Assembly: GCA_024707265.1 (NCBI GenBank)
Contig: JANQAB010000009.1
Coordinates: forward strand, 496,001-560,000
Direction of reading: 5' to 3'
DNA length: 64,000 nt
Origin: Sporocytophaga sp.
GTDB taxonomy: Bacteria; Bacteroidota; Bacteroidia; Cytophagales; Cytophagaceae
Made by a program: the position numbers and the translations under genes. Shown in pieces: positions 17,446-27,895 of the stretch. Position 1 is the stretch's first letter; each line of letters begins with the position of its first letter. The notes beneath the pieces are model-generated. The model did no database searches. It was not told the origin of the DNA and worked only from the letters and a program-made list of their open reading frames with translations.

Positions 17446-19284
17446 ATGAATGTGAAGAAGCTTTATATTTCCTTAACCACTCTTGTTGCATTTTTGTTCT
17501 TGGCAGGTTCTAACTTTTTATATGCACAAGTTTCTCCTGAAATAAAAATTGCCAATGAATACTACAACAATCAGGAATACAGTAAAGCTCTTACTGAATA
17601 CGAAAAAGTTAGCAAAAGGGTTGAGAACCTTCCGCTGATTTATTCTAATTACTATAATTCACTGATCCACGAAAAAAATATAACAGAGGGGGAGAAGCTC
17701 ATCAAAAAGATGATTAAGAGCAGCCCTAACGAATCTTTTTATAAAGCTGACCTCTATCTTCATCTGCAGAAGTTCTCGTCTCAGGAGAAAGCCCAGAAGG
17801 AATTTTCAAACCTTTCTGAAGCTGTTCGGGAAAATCAGTCTTTAACAGAAAAAATTGCGGATTATCTCGTAAAATCCGGAAATGTGGATAAAGCTGCCGA
17901 ATTGTATATAAACTCAAGAAAAGCTCTAAATAACAGAAATTTATACAGTTTTAAACTTGCTGAGCTGTATAAAATTCAGAATAATGATGCATTGATGATT
18001 GAAGAAATGCTGAATTATCTGAAAAATGATCCCAATGAATTGGAAAATGTGAAGAACCAGTTTCAGAATATTCTAACTGAAAAAGAAGATTTTGATCTAT
18101 TGGAAACCTCTTTGTATGATAAAATTCAAAAAGATCCGAATGATGCTGCTTTTAATGAAATGCTTCTCTGGATGAATATTCAGCAGAAGAATTTTACAAA
18201 AGCCTTTATGCAATCAAAGGCTCTGGATAAAAGATATAAAATGCAGGGTATGAAAATGATTGAGGTAGGTAGAATTGCAATGGAAAATAAAGACTATGAA
18301 GCGGCTTCAAAATTTTTCCAGTATGTTGTGGACGAACACAAAAATGGGGTGCACTATGGTCAGGCAAAAAGAATGTTGATTAATTCCAGAGAAGAACTGG
18401 TTAAAAATACATTTCCTGTGAGTGAAAGCCAGATCAGATTGTTAATTGCTGATTACGCAAATCTTATTAAAGAGCTGGGAAAATCTCCTTACACCACAGA
18501 AGCTATGAAAAACATGGCTTTACTGGAAGCATTTTACCTCGACAAAAAGGATACAGCCATTATCATATTAAACGATGCTTTGAATTATTCCAGAAATGAT
18601 AGCCGTTTATCAGCAAAAATCAAGATTGATCTGGGTGATATTTATCTGTTAAAAGAGGAGCCCTGGGAGGCTACTTTATTGTATTCTCAGGCAGAAAAAG
18701 CAATGAAGGAGGATCCGATCGGTCATGAAGCAAAGCTAAAAAATGCAAAATTAAATTATTATAAAGGGGAATTTGAGTTGGCGCAGGAACATCTTGATAT
18801 TCTTAAGATGGCTACTTCGAGAGAAATTTCAAATGATGCGATGAACCTTAGTCTTCTGATTCAGGACAATACTATTCTGGATACAGATACAACAAATGAA
18901 GCAATGAAGCAATATGCCAAGATAGATTTTCTTCTTTTCAGAAATAAAAATCTTGAGGCTATTGAGATGGCAGAGGAAATTTTAAGAAAATATCCGAAGC
19001 ATTCACTGGCTGATGAAGTGCTTTTATTGCAGGCTAAGATTTACAGAAAATTAGCAGACTTTGATAAAAGCCTTTTGGCACTGGAGAAAATTAATGTTTC
19101 TTTCTCTAATGATATTCTTGGTGATGATGCCCTGTTTCTCACAGGAATCATTTATGAGGAAAATAAAAAAGATAATCAGAAGGCGATGCAGATTTACCAG
19201 GATTTTATGATTAAATACCCGGGAAGTATCTTTAATGTAGAGGCAAGAAAACGTTTTAGAAAGCTTCGCGGGGATAAAATCTAA
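17446..19284 (+). CDS. Tetratricopeptide repeat protein, exported
   Basis: A protein of about 612 residues with an N-terminal signal peptide (MNVKKLYISLTTLVAFLFLA, ending near LYAQ) followed by tandem helical TPR units across its length (ANEYYNNQEYSKALTEYEKV; KIDLGDIYLLKEEPWEATLL; AKIYRKLADFDKSLLALEKI). TPR proteins act as scaffolds for protein complexes; the specific partner is unknown. The ATG at 17446 is preferred to a TTG at 17437 because it starts the signal peptide cleanly. First gene on the right of the candidate origin. Confidence 0.85.
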   Translation: MNVKKLYISLTTLVAFLFLAGSNFLYAQVSPEIKIANEYYNNQEYSKALTEYEKVSKRVENLPLIYSNYYNSLIHEKNITEGEKLIKKMIKSSPNESFYKADLYLHLQKFSSQEKAQKEFSNLSEAVRENQSLTEKIADYLVKSGNVDKAAELYINSRKALNNRNLYSFKLAELYKIQNNDALMIEEMLNYLKNDPNELENVKNQFQNILTEKEDFDLLETSLYDKIQKDPNDAAFNEMLLWMNIQQKNFTKAFMQSKALDKRYKMQGMKMIEVGRIAMENKDYEAASKFFQYVVDEHKNGVHYGQAKRMLINSREELVKNTFPVSESQIRLLIADYANLIKELGKSPYTTEAMKNMALLEAFYLDKKDTAIIILNDALNYSRNDSRLSAKIKIDLGDIYLLKEEPWEATLLYSQAEKAMKEDPIGHEAKLKNAKLNYYKGEFELAQEHLDILKMATSREISNDAMNLSLLIQDNTILDTDTTNEAMKQYAKIDFLLFRNKNLEAIEMAEEILRKYPKHSLADEVLLLQAKIYRKLADFDKSLLALEKINVSFSNDILGDDALFLTGIIYEENKKDNQKAMQIYQDFMIKYPGSIFNVEARKRFRKLRGDKI

Positions 19285-19382
19285 TTGGCGAGAGGTTAAA
19301 AAAAATTTCCCGCTACGCGGACTAAGATAATCACCTCTTTTCCTTTCTCAAAAATTAATATCCACAAAAATTCTTTAAAGCT

Positions 19383-21149
19383 ATGGAATTTAAAAGACTA
19401 TTTGATTTGCTTGAATATCAGGTGAAAAATTTCCCAAAAGAGGATGCCCTTGCCTGTAAAATAAACGGTATCTGGAAAAAATACAGTTCACAGGATTACG
19501 CCTTCATAGCTGATAAATTAAGCACGGGACTTCTTAAACTCGGAATAAAAAAGGATGATAAAGTTGCGATAGTCTCTCCAAACAGACCGGAATGGAATTT
19601 TGTGGATATTGCCTTGCAGCAAATCGGAGCAGTAAGCGTACCTGTTTATCCGACAAATACTGTAGAAAACTACAATTTTATTTTCACAGATGCAGAGGTA
19701 AAACTGATATTTGCTGCTGACCAGGAGTTATATGATAAGGCAAAAGAAGCTGTTATAGGAATATCCTCCGTCAGAGAAATTTACTCCTTTGATCATATTG
19801 ATGGTGTGAAAAACTGGAGTGAGATTAAAACTCTTGGTGAAGAAATCAATGTAATTGAATTGAAAAATATAAAGGCTTCGATTAAATCGGAAGACCTTGT
19901 GACTTTAATTTATACTTCCGGGACTACCGGAAACCCTAAAGGGGTAATGTTAACTCATGCCAATATTCTGAGCAATGTTACCGTATGTGCTCCTTTGTTG
20001 CCGGTAAATCATCAACACAGAGCTTTGAGCTTTCTGCCTCTGAGCCATGTTTATGAAAGAATGCTCAACTACCTCTACACACGTTGTGGAATTTCAATTT
20101 ATTATGCAGAAAACATTAACACCGTTGCAGAAAATCTGAAAGAAGTAGAGCCTCACATTTTTGTAACAGTGCCTAGACTTCTTGAGAAAGTCTATGATAA
20201 AATAGTAGAAAAAGGAGCCTCTCTGAGTGGGTTAAAAAAGAAACTGTTTTATTGGGCACTGGATTTGGGACACCAGTTCGAAAATAATGTAAATCAAGGT
20301 ATTTTTTATAACTTTCAACTTTGGTTGGCCAATAAGATTATATTTAACAAATGGAGAGAAGCTCTTGGTGGAAATATAATTGTCATCATTTCAGGTGGAG
20401 CTGCTTTACAACCCAGATTGGCAAAAGTGTTCTGGGCTGCTCAGGTAAAAGTGATGGAAGGGTACGGCCTCACTGAAACCTCACCAGTTATTGCAGTCAA
20501 TAGACCGGTAGAAGGAGACAGCATGGTGGGCACAGTAGGTTTGGTTTTGCCTAATGTAGAAGTAAAAATTGCTCCGGATGGAGAAATTTTAACAAAAGGT
20601 CCGCATGTAATGAAAGGCTACTACAATAAGCCAGATCTTACGGCAGATGTAATAGATAGCGAAGGCTGGTTCCATACCGGAGATATAGGCGAATTTATTG
20701 AAGGAAGATTTCTTAAGATCACCGATCGGAAAAAAGAAATGTTTAAAACTTCTGGCGGCAAATACATTGCACCTCAGGTTATTGAGAATAAATTCAAAGA
20801 GTCCAGGATCATTGAGCAGATAATGGTGGTAGGAGATGGAAGAAAATTTGCTTCGGCATTGATAGTGCCCTCATTTATTGGTCTTCAGTCCTGGTGTTCT
20901 ATAAAAGGAATTCCATTTTCAGATGAATCTTCTATTTTAAAGAATCCGGCTGTAATTGAAAAGTTTGAAAAAGAAGTCGAGGCCTATAATGAAAATTTTG
21001 CTCAGTTCGAAAAAATAAAGAAATTTCAACTTGTAAAATCACCCTGGACAATAGAATCTGGAGAACTCACACCTACTTTGAAGCTTAAAAGAAAGGTAAT
21101 TCTTGAAAACTTTAAAGACGTGATTGAAAGGATGTATTTAGAACCTTAA
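19383..21149 (+). CDS. Long-chain fatty acid-CoA ligase / AMP-dependent synthetase
   Basis: A 588-residue ANL-superfamily adenylating enzyme that activates long-chain fatty acids to acyl-CoA. The P-loop LIYTSGTTGNPKGVMLTH is at about residues 175-192, the adenine-site VMEGYGLTETSP follows in the middle, and the hinge GWFHTGDIGEF...RFLKITDRKKEMFKTSGGKYI and a C-terminal lysine domain complete the fold. Length and motifs match the FadD15-like bacterial group. It is cytosolic or membrane-associated. It sits 19 bases before the DUF4380 gene. Confidence 0.92.
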   Translation: MEFKRLFDLLEYQVKNFPKEDALACKINGIWKKYSSQDYAFIADKLSTGLLKLGIKKDDKVAIVSPNRPEWNFVDIALQQIGAVSVPVYPTNTVENYNFIFTDAEVKLIFAADQELYDKAKEAVIGISSVREIYSFDHIDGVKNWSEIKTLGEEINVIELKNIKASIKSEDLVTLIYTSGTTGNPKGVMLTHANILSNVTVCAPLLPVNHQHRALSFLPLSHVYERMLNYLYTRCGISIYYAENINTVAENLKEVEPHIFVTVPRLLEKVYDKIVEKGASLSGLKKKLFYWALDLGHQFENNVNQGIFYNFQLWLANKIIFNKWREALGGNIIVIISGGAALQPRLAKVFWAAQVKVMEGYGLTETSPVIAVNRPVEGDSMVGTVGLVLPNVEVKIAPDGEILTKGPHVMKGYYNKPDLTADVIDSEGWFHTGDIGEFIEGRFLKITDRKKEMFKTSGGKYIAPQVIENKFKESRIIEQIMVVGDGRKFASALIVPSFIGLQSWCSIKGIPFSDESSILKNPAVIEKFEKEVEAYNENFAQFEKIKKFQLVKSPWTIESGELTPTLKLKRKVILENFKDVIERMYLEP

Positions 21150-21168
21150 CAAGACTAAAATATATTTC

Positions 21169-22107
21169 ATGAGAAGAAATTTTATTAAAGCCATTTTTTT
21201 TAGTGCAGCAATTATGGCTGCTGCCAACACTTTTGCACAAAAAAAACAAGCAGCACAAACTGTAAAAATTGAAAACCCTGCAGCAGGTCAACAGACTTAT
21301 AAAGTATCATTGGGCAATACAGTTATGGCGATTGATGCGAGAGAAGGTGCAAGAATAACGTCTTTTACTCTTGGAGGAAAAGAAATTATCGGGCCGGGTG
21401 GTTCTACATTTTGGACTAGTCCACAGGACCCATGGGGCTGGCCTCCGATTCCGGAGCACCATGACAAAGCTTATAAAGTTACAGCAACAAAAAACTCGGT
21501 TGAATTTACCAGTGAAAAAGACGCAAAATTAGGAGTTGTAATAAAGAAGAATATTACTGCTAATCCGTCTGACTCAAGTTTCGTGGTGACTTATACCATA
21601 AGCAACGAAAGCGGAAAAGAACTAAAAGTTGCGCCTTGGGAGAATACCAGGACAAAAAAATCCTCTATCACTTTTTATCCAAGAGGAGAAAAAGAATTTG
21701 AGCAAAGCAGTCCAGTAATGAGTGTTCTCAAGATGAATGATATTGATGGAATAAGGTGGTTTGCTTATTCACCTGAAAGAGTAACAGATGGGAATATGGC
21801 TAAGCTGTATGCTGATGGAAGTGAGGGATGGATAGCAAATACAGATGAAGGTCTTTTACTTGTTAAAAAATTCGAAGACACAAAGGCAAGTGAACGCGCT
21901 CCAGGAGAGGGAGAAATAGAGATTTTTGCAGATACCCAGAACCCGTTTATTGAAATGGAACAGCAGGGAGCCTACCAAGCCCTTGCGCCAGGAGCCAAGC
22001 TGACCTGGCAAGTGAAGTGGTATTTGAGATCTTTACCAGGCAGTGTAACAAAAGAAGAAGGAAATGCAGAGCTGGTTAAGATTGTAAGATCAATTGTTAA
22101 GAAATAA
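21169..22107 (+). CDS. DUF4380 domain-containing exported protein
   Basis: A 312-residue protein with a signal peptide (about residues 1-23, ending TFAQ). The segment VMAIDAREGARITSFTLGGKEI and the Trp/Pro-rich STFWTSPQDPWGWPPIPEH are characteristic of DUF4380, a beta-sandwich family related to aldose-epimerase/galactose-mutarotase folds. Probably periplasmic and carbohydrate-related, but the activity is not known. Transcription ends at the strong hairpin at 22117. Confidence 0.85.
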   Translation: MRRNFIKAIFFSAAIMAAANTFAQKKQAAQTVKIENPAAGQQTYKVSLGNTVMAIDAREGARITSFTLGGKEIIGPGGSTFWTSPQDPWGWPPIPEHHDKAYKVTATKNSVEFTSEKDAKLGVVIKKNITANPSDSSFVVTYTISNESGKELKVAPWENTRTKKSSITFYPRGEKEFEQSSPVMSVLKMNDIDGIRWFAYSPERVTDGNMAKLYADGSEGWIANTDEGLLLVKKFEDTKASERAPGEGEIEIFADTQNPFIEMEQQGAYQALAPGAKLTWQVKWYLRSLPGSVTKEEGNAELVKIVRSIVKK

Positions 22108-22116
22108 AATATTAAA

Positions 22117-22157
22117 GGGAAGATGTAAACAAACGATACATCTTCCCTTATTTTTTG
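22117..22157 (+). terminator. Rho-independent terminator after DUF4380 gene
   Basis: 11-bp perfect stem GGGAAGATGTA / TACATCTTCCC with a 9-base loop and a T-rich tail (TTATTTTTTG). It falls inside the long open frame upstream of the next gene, which argues against any start before 22166. Confidence 0.92.
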
Positions 22158-22165
22158 TTGATATT

Positions 22166-22864
22166 ATGGAAAAGGCTGAATCAGAATTGGCCAAGGTAGT
22201 CTCTCAGCTAAAGTCCCAGGCACGACCGGAAATACTTCCTTCACTTTCAAAATTTGGCGTCAATACAGAAAAAGCATTTGGTATTTCCATACCTGTATTG
22301 AGAAAAATAGCAAAAGACCATAGAAATGATCACTTGCTTGCAATCGAGCTTTGGAAAACAGAAATACATGAAGCAAGAATACTGGCCTCGATGATTGATA
22401 ACCCGGCAAAGGTTCAGGAAAAACAAATGGATGAATGGGTAAAAGGTTTTAACTCCTGGGATTTGTGTGATCAGGTGTGTTTAAATCTTTTTAGAAAAAC
22501 TCCATTTGCTTTTGAAAAGGCTAAAGCCTGGACAGGTGAACAGGATGAATTTGTAAGAAGAGCAGGCTTTGTATTAATAGCAACATTAGCTGTTCATGAT
22601 AAAAAGGCTGACGATGAAAGGTTTTCAGCAGTATTTCCAATGATAGAAAAATACTCTCTGGATGAAAGAAATTTTGTGAAAAAAGCTGTTAACTGGACAT
22701 TGAGACAAATAGGCAAAAGAAACGAAACGCTGAATCAGGAAGCGATTATGGTAGCCGAAAGAATCAAAAGTCAGGATAGCAAAGCAGCAAAATGGATAGC
22801 TAATAATGCTTTAGCAGAATTAAGAAATGAAAAAGTATTAGATAGAATTCAAAAGAAGAAATAA
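22166..22864 (+). CDS. DNA alkylation repair protein (AlkD-like HEAT repeat glycosylase)
   Basis: A 232-residue all-helical HEAT-repeat protein of the AlkC/AlkD family, which excises alkylated bases such as 3-methyladenine. Blocks include FGVNTEKAFGISIPVLRKIAK, FNSWDLCDQVC, FVRRAGFVLIATLAVHDK and RNFVKKAVNWTLRQIGKRN. The frame is open from 22094, but that stretch contains the preceding terminator; the ATG at 22166 gives MEKAESELAKVVSQLKSQ, the normal beginning. Convergent with the GT2 gene. Confidence 0.88.
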   Translation: MEKAESELAKVVSQLKSQARPEILPSLSKFGVNTEKAFGISIPVLRKIAKDHRNDHLLAIELWKTEIHEARILASMIDNPAKVQEKQMDEWVKGFNSWDLCDQVCLNLFRKTPFAFEKAKAWTGEQDEFVRRAGFVLIATLAVHDKKADDERFSAVFPMIEKYSLDERNFVKKAVNWTLRQIGKRNETLNQEAIMVAERIKSQDSKAAKWIANNALAELRNEKVLDRIQKKK

Positions 22865-22901
22865 AATACTTCAACTAATAGAACCAGAGCAAAAGTCATT
22901 T

Positions 22902-23621
22902 CTATTTGAAAAGATTGTATCGGATGATACAGAATACAGCCCAAACACCATCTTTCCAGTTTATTTTTTTTCCTTCTGAATACGTTCGGCCATAATAGGA
23001 AATACCCACCTCGTAAATTCTGATACCGGAAACTTTGGCAATTTTAGCAGTAACTTCCGGTTCAAAACCAAATCTTTTTTCTTTCAGATCAAGAGCCTGA
23101 ATCAATTTTGTATCGAAGATTTTATAGCAGGTCTCCATATCTGTCAGGTTAAGGTTAGTGAAAAGGTTAGATAAAAAAGTCACAAACTTATTCCCGAGGA
23201 AGTGCCAGAAAAACAAGACCCTATGTGGCTTGCTTCCGACAAACCTTGAACCATAAACAACATCTGCAACCCCTGAATAGACAGGTTGCAGAAGATCATT
23301 ATAATCTTTTGGATCATACTCAAGATCGGCATCCTGTATTATAAGAAAATCCCCGGTTGCCATTTTTATTCCTGAATGAAGAGCTGCTCCTTTACCTTCG
23401 TTTATGGCATGTTTATGATGAATAATGGGAAAATCAGGGTATTTGCTTTTAAATGAGAAAAGAATTTCTGAAGTATCATCTGTAGAAGCGTCATCTATTA
23501 CAATTACTTCTTTCCTCGTATTATAATGAAGTTGCACCAGGCGTATTTTATCCAAAATCTGATATAATGTTTTTCCTTCATTATAAGTGGGGATAATAAT
23601 TGTAAGCTTTTTAAGCTTCAT
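22902..23621 (-). CDS. Glycosyltransferase family 2 (polyprenyl-phosphate sugar transferase type)
   Basis: A 239-residue GT-A enzyme of the dolichyl/polyprenyl-phosphate mannosyl- or glucosyltransferase type. N-terminal TIIIPTYNEGKTLYQIL, nucleotide-binding VIDDASTDDTSE, the metal motif LIIQDADLEYDP and VVYGSRFVGSKPHRVLFFWH are all conserved. It lacks the C-terminal membrane pair of GtrB, so it is likely a peripheral inner-membrane enzyme. Acceptor and sugar cannot be read from the sequence. Convergent with the alkylation repair gene. Confidence 0.88.
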   Translation of the reverse strand: MKLKKLTIIIPTYNEGKTLYQILDKIRLVQLHYNTRKEVIVIDDASTDDTSEILFSFKSKYPDFPIIHHKHAINEGKGAALHSGIKMATGDFLIIQDADLEYDPKDYNDLLQPVYSGVADVVYGSRFVGSKPHRVLFFWHFLGNKFVTFLSNLFTNLNLTDMETCYKIFDTKLIQALDLKEKRFGFEPEVTAKIAKVSGIRIYEVGISYYGRTYSEGKKINWKDGVWAVFCIIRYNLFK

Positions 23622-23696
23622 AGAATAATTAGAAATGATGGATAAAATACGTAAAATTAGATACAGAAGAGGAATAATTCTTTTAAATAAGCCTCT

Positions 23697-24146
23697 TTAC
23701 TTTACCCGCTTCCAATATTCTGTTCTTCCGATCAATGAAAATCCAATATATCCTCTGACTTTCATAGTGTTTTTATCCTGAAGGGAAATCTGACAACTAT
23801 AAGTATTGCCGCTTTTAGGATCATATATTTCTCCATCTTCCCACAAGTCCTTTTTATTAAAAATAAATCCTTTCAGAATTTCGGTGCCAATGATAGGTCG
23901 ATTTTGTAATGACTTATTGGGATTATTCTTATCGGTCAGGACTTCTCCATTCTCACCTTTTCTTTTGAGCCATATTATTTTACCATAATACTTATTACCT
24001 GATTTGAATATTTCAATTCTGCCATTATCATCTCCTGGCGTTTCCCAGATGCCGATTATTTCATCTCCGGAGTATTGTGCAAATGAATCTGCAGAAAGAA
24101 ATGTGAAAGCAAGAGCAAACAGAAAGAGGGTAAAGATATTTTTCAT
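23697..24146 (-). CDS. DUF2147 domain-containing secreted protein
   Basis: A 149-residue protein with a signal peptide (about residues 1-23, ending SFAQ) and a single DUF2147 beta-barrel-like domain: EIIGIWETPGDDNGRIEIFKS, KYYGKIIWLKRKG, GTEILKGF, DGEIYDPKSGNTYSCQISLQ, MKVRGYIGFSLIGRTEYW. These motifs match the family throughout. Predicted periplasmic; function unknown. It is downstream of the CTERM-like protein but separated from it by a terminator. Confidence 0.88.
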   Translation of the reverse strand: MKNIFTLFLFALAFTFLSADSFAQYSGDEIIGIWETPGDDNGRIEIFKSGNKYYGKIIWLKRKGENGEVLTDKNNPNKSLQNRPIIGTEILKGFIFNKKDLWEDGEIYDPKSGNTYSCQISLQDKNTMKVRGYIGFSLIGRTEYWKRVK

Positions 24147-24204
24147 AGGAGCTTAGTAGATTGAATACCAAAATGTAAAAATAGAAGAATATTCTTTTGC
24201 ATGT

Positions 24205-24241
24205 AAAAAAATAAGGGCTACTCTTTAAAGAAGCAGCCCTT
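24205..24241 (-). terminator. Terminator after the CTERM-like gene
   Basis: Read on the - strand: a 7-bp stem AAGGGCT / AGCCCTT around a loop that contains a second small stem (CTTT/AAAG), followed by T7 (A7 at 24205-24211 on +). It closes the LRR/CTERM transcript. Confidence 0.75.
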
Positions 24242-24271
24242 GTCCACAGGTAAAAAAATAAAAAATAAACT

Positions 24272-24487
24272 TTAAATCGTTTTTCTTTTCTTCCTTAATT
24301 GAAGAAGCAGAATACCTCCTGCAATTAGTCCTCCTACAAGGAAAATATATGAACCACTTTCCAAAGGAATAGCAGAAGCATCACCTGTAGGTACAGGCTC
24401 AGGAGAGCCTGTGTCAAATGAAGGTGGTTGGGCTAATGCACTTAAACTAAGTAATGCGGTAAATATGACTGTATAATAAATTTTCAT
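24272..24487 (-). CDS. Small exported protein with CTERM-like sorting tail (likely exosortase substrate)
   Basis: A 71-residue protein in three parts: a signal peptide (residues 1-19, ending ALA), a Pro/Ser/Gly/Asp-rich linker of about 24 residues, and a tail made of a PLESG motif, one hydrophobic segment (YIFLVGGLIAGGILLLQL) and a basic end (RKKRKTI). This is the layout of PEP-CTERM/PID-CTERM exosortase substrates. After both cleavages only a peptide of roughly 25 residues would remain. It starts 5 bases after the LRR gene, and an exosortase gene lies 3.7 kb upstream on the same strand. The substrate role is inferred. Confidence 0.72.
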   Translation of the reverse strand: MKIYYTVIFTALLSLSALAQPPSFDTGSPEPVPTGDASAIPLESGSYIFLVGGLIAGGILLLQLRKKRKTI

Positions 24488-24492
24488 ATCGG

Positions 24493-27400
24493 TTATAACT
24501 TTACAATTTTGTACACAAAAATTTCTTCGTTGCTTTTCACTTTTAGTATGTAAATACCGTTTTCTGCAGACAAAGGCATTTGAAGAGAGCCTTCCTGAAC
24601 ATTAGACCATTGTGCTATTTCTGAACCCATCGGATTGATAAGCACAACATCTGCATTTTTAGCCCGTCCAAGTGTGAGCGTTACCTGATCTTTTGCAGGA
24701 TTGGGATATACAAGCGGAGCAGATTCTGTATTGGAAGAATGATTACCGGTTACCACAGAAGTAAAGGAAACTCTGAATCGGTCAGGCGTTTCAGTGGTAT
24801 TGGTTGTAAATTGATACTCTGTTTCATTTGAAACTTCTACTTCCTTGCCAAGTAATTTATCTAGCAGATAAGCATTCTTACCTTCAAGAGTTTCTGCATT
24901 TTTGAAGGATAAGGAGAATGTACCTGTTCGCGCTGTGGAAATCTGCAATGGATAGGAGCCTGATAGATCTGGAAGGGAGTTGATGGAAAGATCTTCTCCG
25001 TCAGATGATTTTGTTGATATGTTAATGAAGGTTCCTGGTAATTTGTACGCATCAAAATCATCATCAAAGTTTCCGGTGGAACCATCAGTTGCACGGAATA
25101 GCAATTCATCAGACAGCTCTTCAACCTTATCATTTAATAAAACTTTTAAAGACGGTTGAGCAAAGCCTGTTCTTAAAAAGCCGGTTGACTGTTTTGACTT
25201 TGCATTCTCGTTAACAATCAGTTTTGGGTTTGCACCATTAGCCTTGATAAAGAAAGCCTGTCCTGTTGCAATAGTCGGACCTCCATCATTTGTCGAAGCT
25301 CCGTTTACATAAGATGCGTAAGCAGATTTCGCGGGATTCCATATATAAATTCCACTTGTGATATTGGATTTTGTCCAGCCTCCAGCATTTGTCCAGTCAA
25401 TTGGTGAAAGATACGGGTTGGCTACAAGGTTCCAGCCTCCATTGTCATATCCTGCAGCATCGAATGTTACATTCAGATCTTTTGAGCCGCGGAAAGGAGT
25501 TCCAGCAAAAATAATTCTGTCAGACTGGAAACTGTAAACTCTGAATCCAGTACCTGGGGCATATGAGCTAGATAAGCCGGATGGTGCTACCCAGTGATTT
25601 AAACTTGTCTTGGTGCCATCATATGAATATAAACTTTGATTTTTTTCCACCAAAACCCAAAGGGATTGATGCGTTAAGAGTTGTAAGTGTCTGACCAATC
25701 ATTGGGTTACCAACAAATGACCAGCCACTTATTACACCTTGAGCCTTGCCAATCACTCCGTTTCTTATAAAGTTGGTGACTGGTGTTGTGCACTCATCTA
25801 ATACGCTTATCCACAATGTGTCGTTATTAGCATCAATAAAACCACTAAGAATGGACAAGGTATCAAGGCTATAATCTGAACCTTTGTAAACTACACCTTG
25901 GGGATTTTTTATGATTAAATGTCTGAAGATATCAGGATTGGTTTGATAGGCATCTAATGATGAGTAATATACACTTGTTGTTTTTCCTTTTATAGTCTGA
26001 ATTGCAGAGCTTCCATCCACTATTACCGGGTTGTTTAAAAACGATCCGCTATTTGATAGATCTCCTTTTACTGAAAGCGAATAAGTTCCGGTGACTACAG
26101 AGTTTCTGATATCCAGATTTCTGACAGAAATATTCGAAGCATTGATGTTTGGAAAACCATTTATAATTAAAACATCATCGGTTTGTGAAGGAACTGTTCC
26201 TTGAGACCAGCTTGAGCTGCTATTCCAGTCACCAGATATTACTTTCCAGCAGTTCTTATTGCAAACCAACTGAATATCACTATCAGCTAAGTTTTCAGGA
26301 AAGTTAGGCAAACAAGAAAAGAGATTTCCTTTAGCTTTAATTCTATACAAGGACTCAGGCAAAGTTGGAATACTTGACAGATTGTTATTTTCACAGTACA
26401 GTTCCCCTAAACCGGAAGGTAGCGCACCTGTAAACGAAGTAACTTTGGTTTTCGAGAAGTTTAAAGTATTCAGTGCTGCAGGCGCTGTAAAAGAGGTGAT
26501 GTTTGTATTTGATATGTTAAGGTAATAAAGACTGGAAGGAAGGGAAGTAAGTGCCCCACTGATATTATTATAACTTATATCAAGATACACCAGATTTGCA
26601 GGAAGTGCTGGCAGCGCTGTTATTTTATTAGAATCTAAATACAGATATTCCAGATTTGATGGTATTGACGGAACAACTGTAAGTAAATTGTTGGATGCTG
26701 ATAAGTTTTTAAGACCAGCAGGTAAAGCTGGCAAACCTGTCAGTTGGTTTTTTGATACAGCTAAGTTTACCAGGTTTGACGGTAGTACTCCCAGATTAGA
26801 AATTAAATTATTCTCTGCATTTAAAGAAGTAAGAGAGGGGGGGAAGTGTCGGTAAGTTAGCCAGGTTATTGTTTGAAACATTTAACTCTTTAAGGCTATC
26901 AATTGTAGTATTTACCTGAATACTCTCAAGAGCATTATTATTAAGATACAAATTCGTTACACTCGATGGTAAAATTAAAGTTGTCAGTTTATTGTAACTT
27001 AAATTCAAAATCTTAACATTACTGTTAGCCAGTGCAGTGTTTGCAAACTGGATTTTGTTTGATCCTAACCATAATGTTGTCAGACCGGAAGGCAGGCTGT
27101 CAGGAAGAGATGCGATATTGCTTGCCGTCAGCTCCAGGTATTTCAGATTTGATGGTAAAGGAGGAATCACTGTTTCGGCTTGTACTACCGATTGATTACC
27201 AAGAGACAGCGATTCTAAACCAGATGGCAAATACTTTAACGGACTCGCCTCATTAACAGAAATGGAGTTGCTGTATAAATCTATAGTTTTTAAAGTTGCA
27301 GGAAATGTATCAGGAAGAGTTTTAACATAATTCCATCTGACAGTGAGCTTTTCAAGCTTAATGAAATATTTTACCCAACTCAGATCATTCATAGGATTTT

Positions 27401-27662
27401 TATAGTCAATCGTTAATGACTTCACATCCTTGAATTTTGCACAATCAGGGATTACGACGTCCTTATTTTCGTTGTCTTTTGTGACACATCCGGAATAATA
27501 GGTTTTTAAATATAGAATATGTCCTGTCTTTGTTTCTTTTTCCGGAACATCATCTTTAAATCCTTCAGGAGGATCAAATCCTGGACTTTGAGCAGAGGCA
27601 GTGCCAATTGCAGCTGACAGCAGCAAGGCAGTCAAGGGTTTTCGTAATTTTAAAAATTGCAT
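24493..27662 (-). CDS. Secreted leucine-rich repeat protein with T9SS sorting domain (two frameshifts as given)
   Basis: Reconstructed 1055-residue protein. Signal peptide (about 1-24, ending ASA), then some 15 short LRRs with units such as LPSNLKYLELTASNIASLPDS, then a beta-helix-like region (NCWKVISGDWNSSSSWSQGT), a cargo domain and a C-terminal type A T9SS signal (VYPNPAKDQVTLTLG, ending VYKIVKL). Printed frames are 26808-27662, 25619-26881 and 24493-25698, broken at G7 (26837-26843) and T7 (25640-25646), each with one extra base. Probably displayed on or released from the cell surface; ligand unknown. Confidence 0.82.
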
Positions 27663-27895
27663 AGTTTAAGTGTGATTTTTATTGAAGAAAATTAGTCCCA
27701 ATACAATACTCTGGGTTTAAAATATTTAGCACAATACCTAGCGATAGGTATTTTTAGACTTCATTCGATGGATGAATCAAAAGAGCAAATCAATTGGCAA
27801 TTTTCAAGCATCGCCAGATGTTGACAAATCTATTTTTTTATATAAATAAAATGAAGGGAGGAAGAAAAGGAGTAAAATCGGTGTATCCAGCAAGT

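Noticed and set aside
22094..22165. Longer N-terminus for the alkylation repair protein
   Set aside because: This stretch contains the strong terminator hairpin of the preceding gene and encodes no family sequence.
25807..25815. Perfect DnaA box TTATCCACA
   Set aside because: It lies inside the LRR protein coding sequence, alone and without AT-rich flanks; single 9-mers of this kind are expected by chance.
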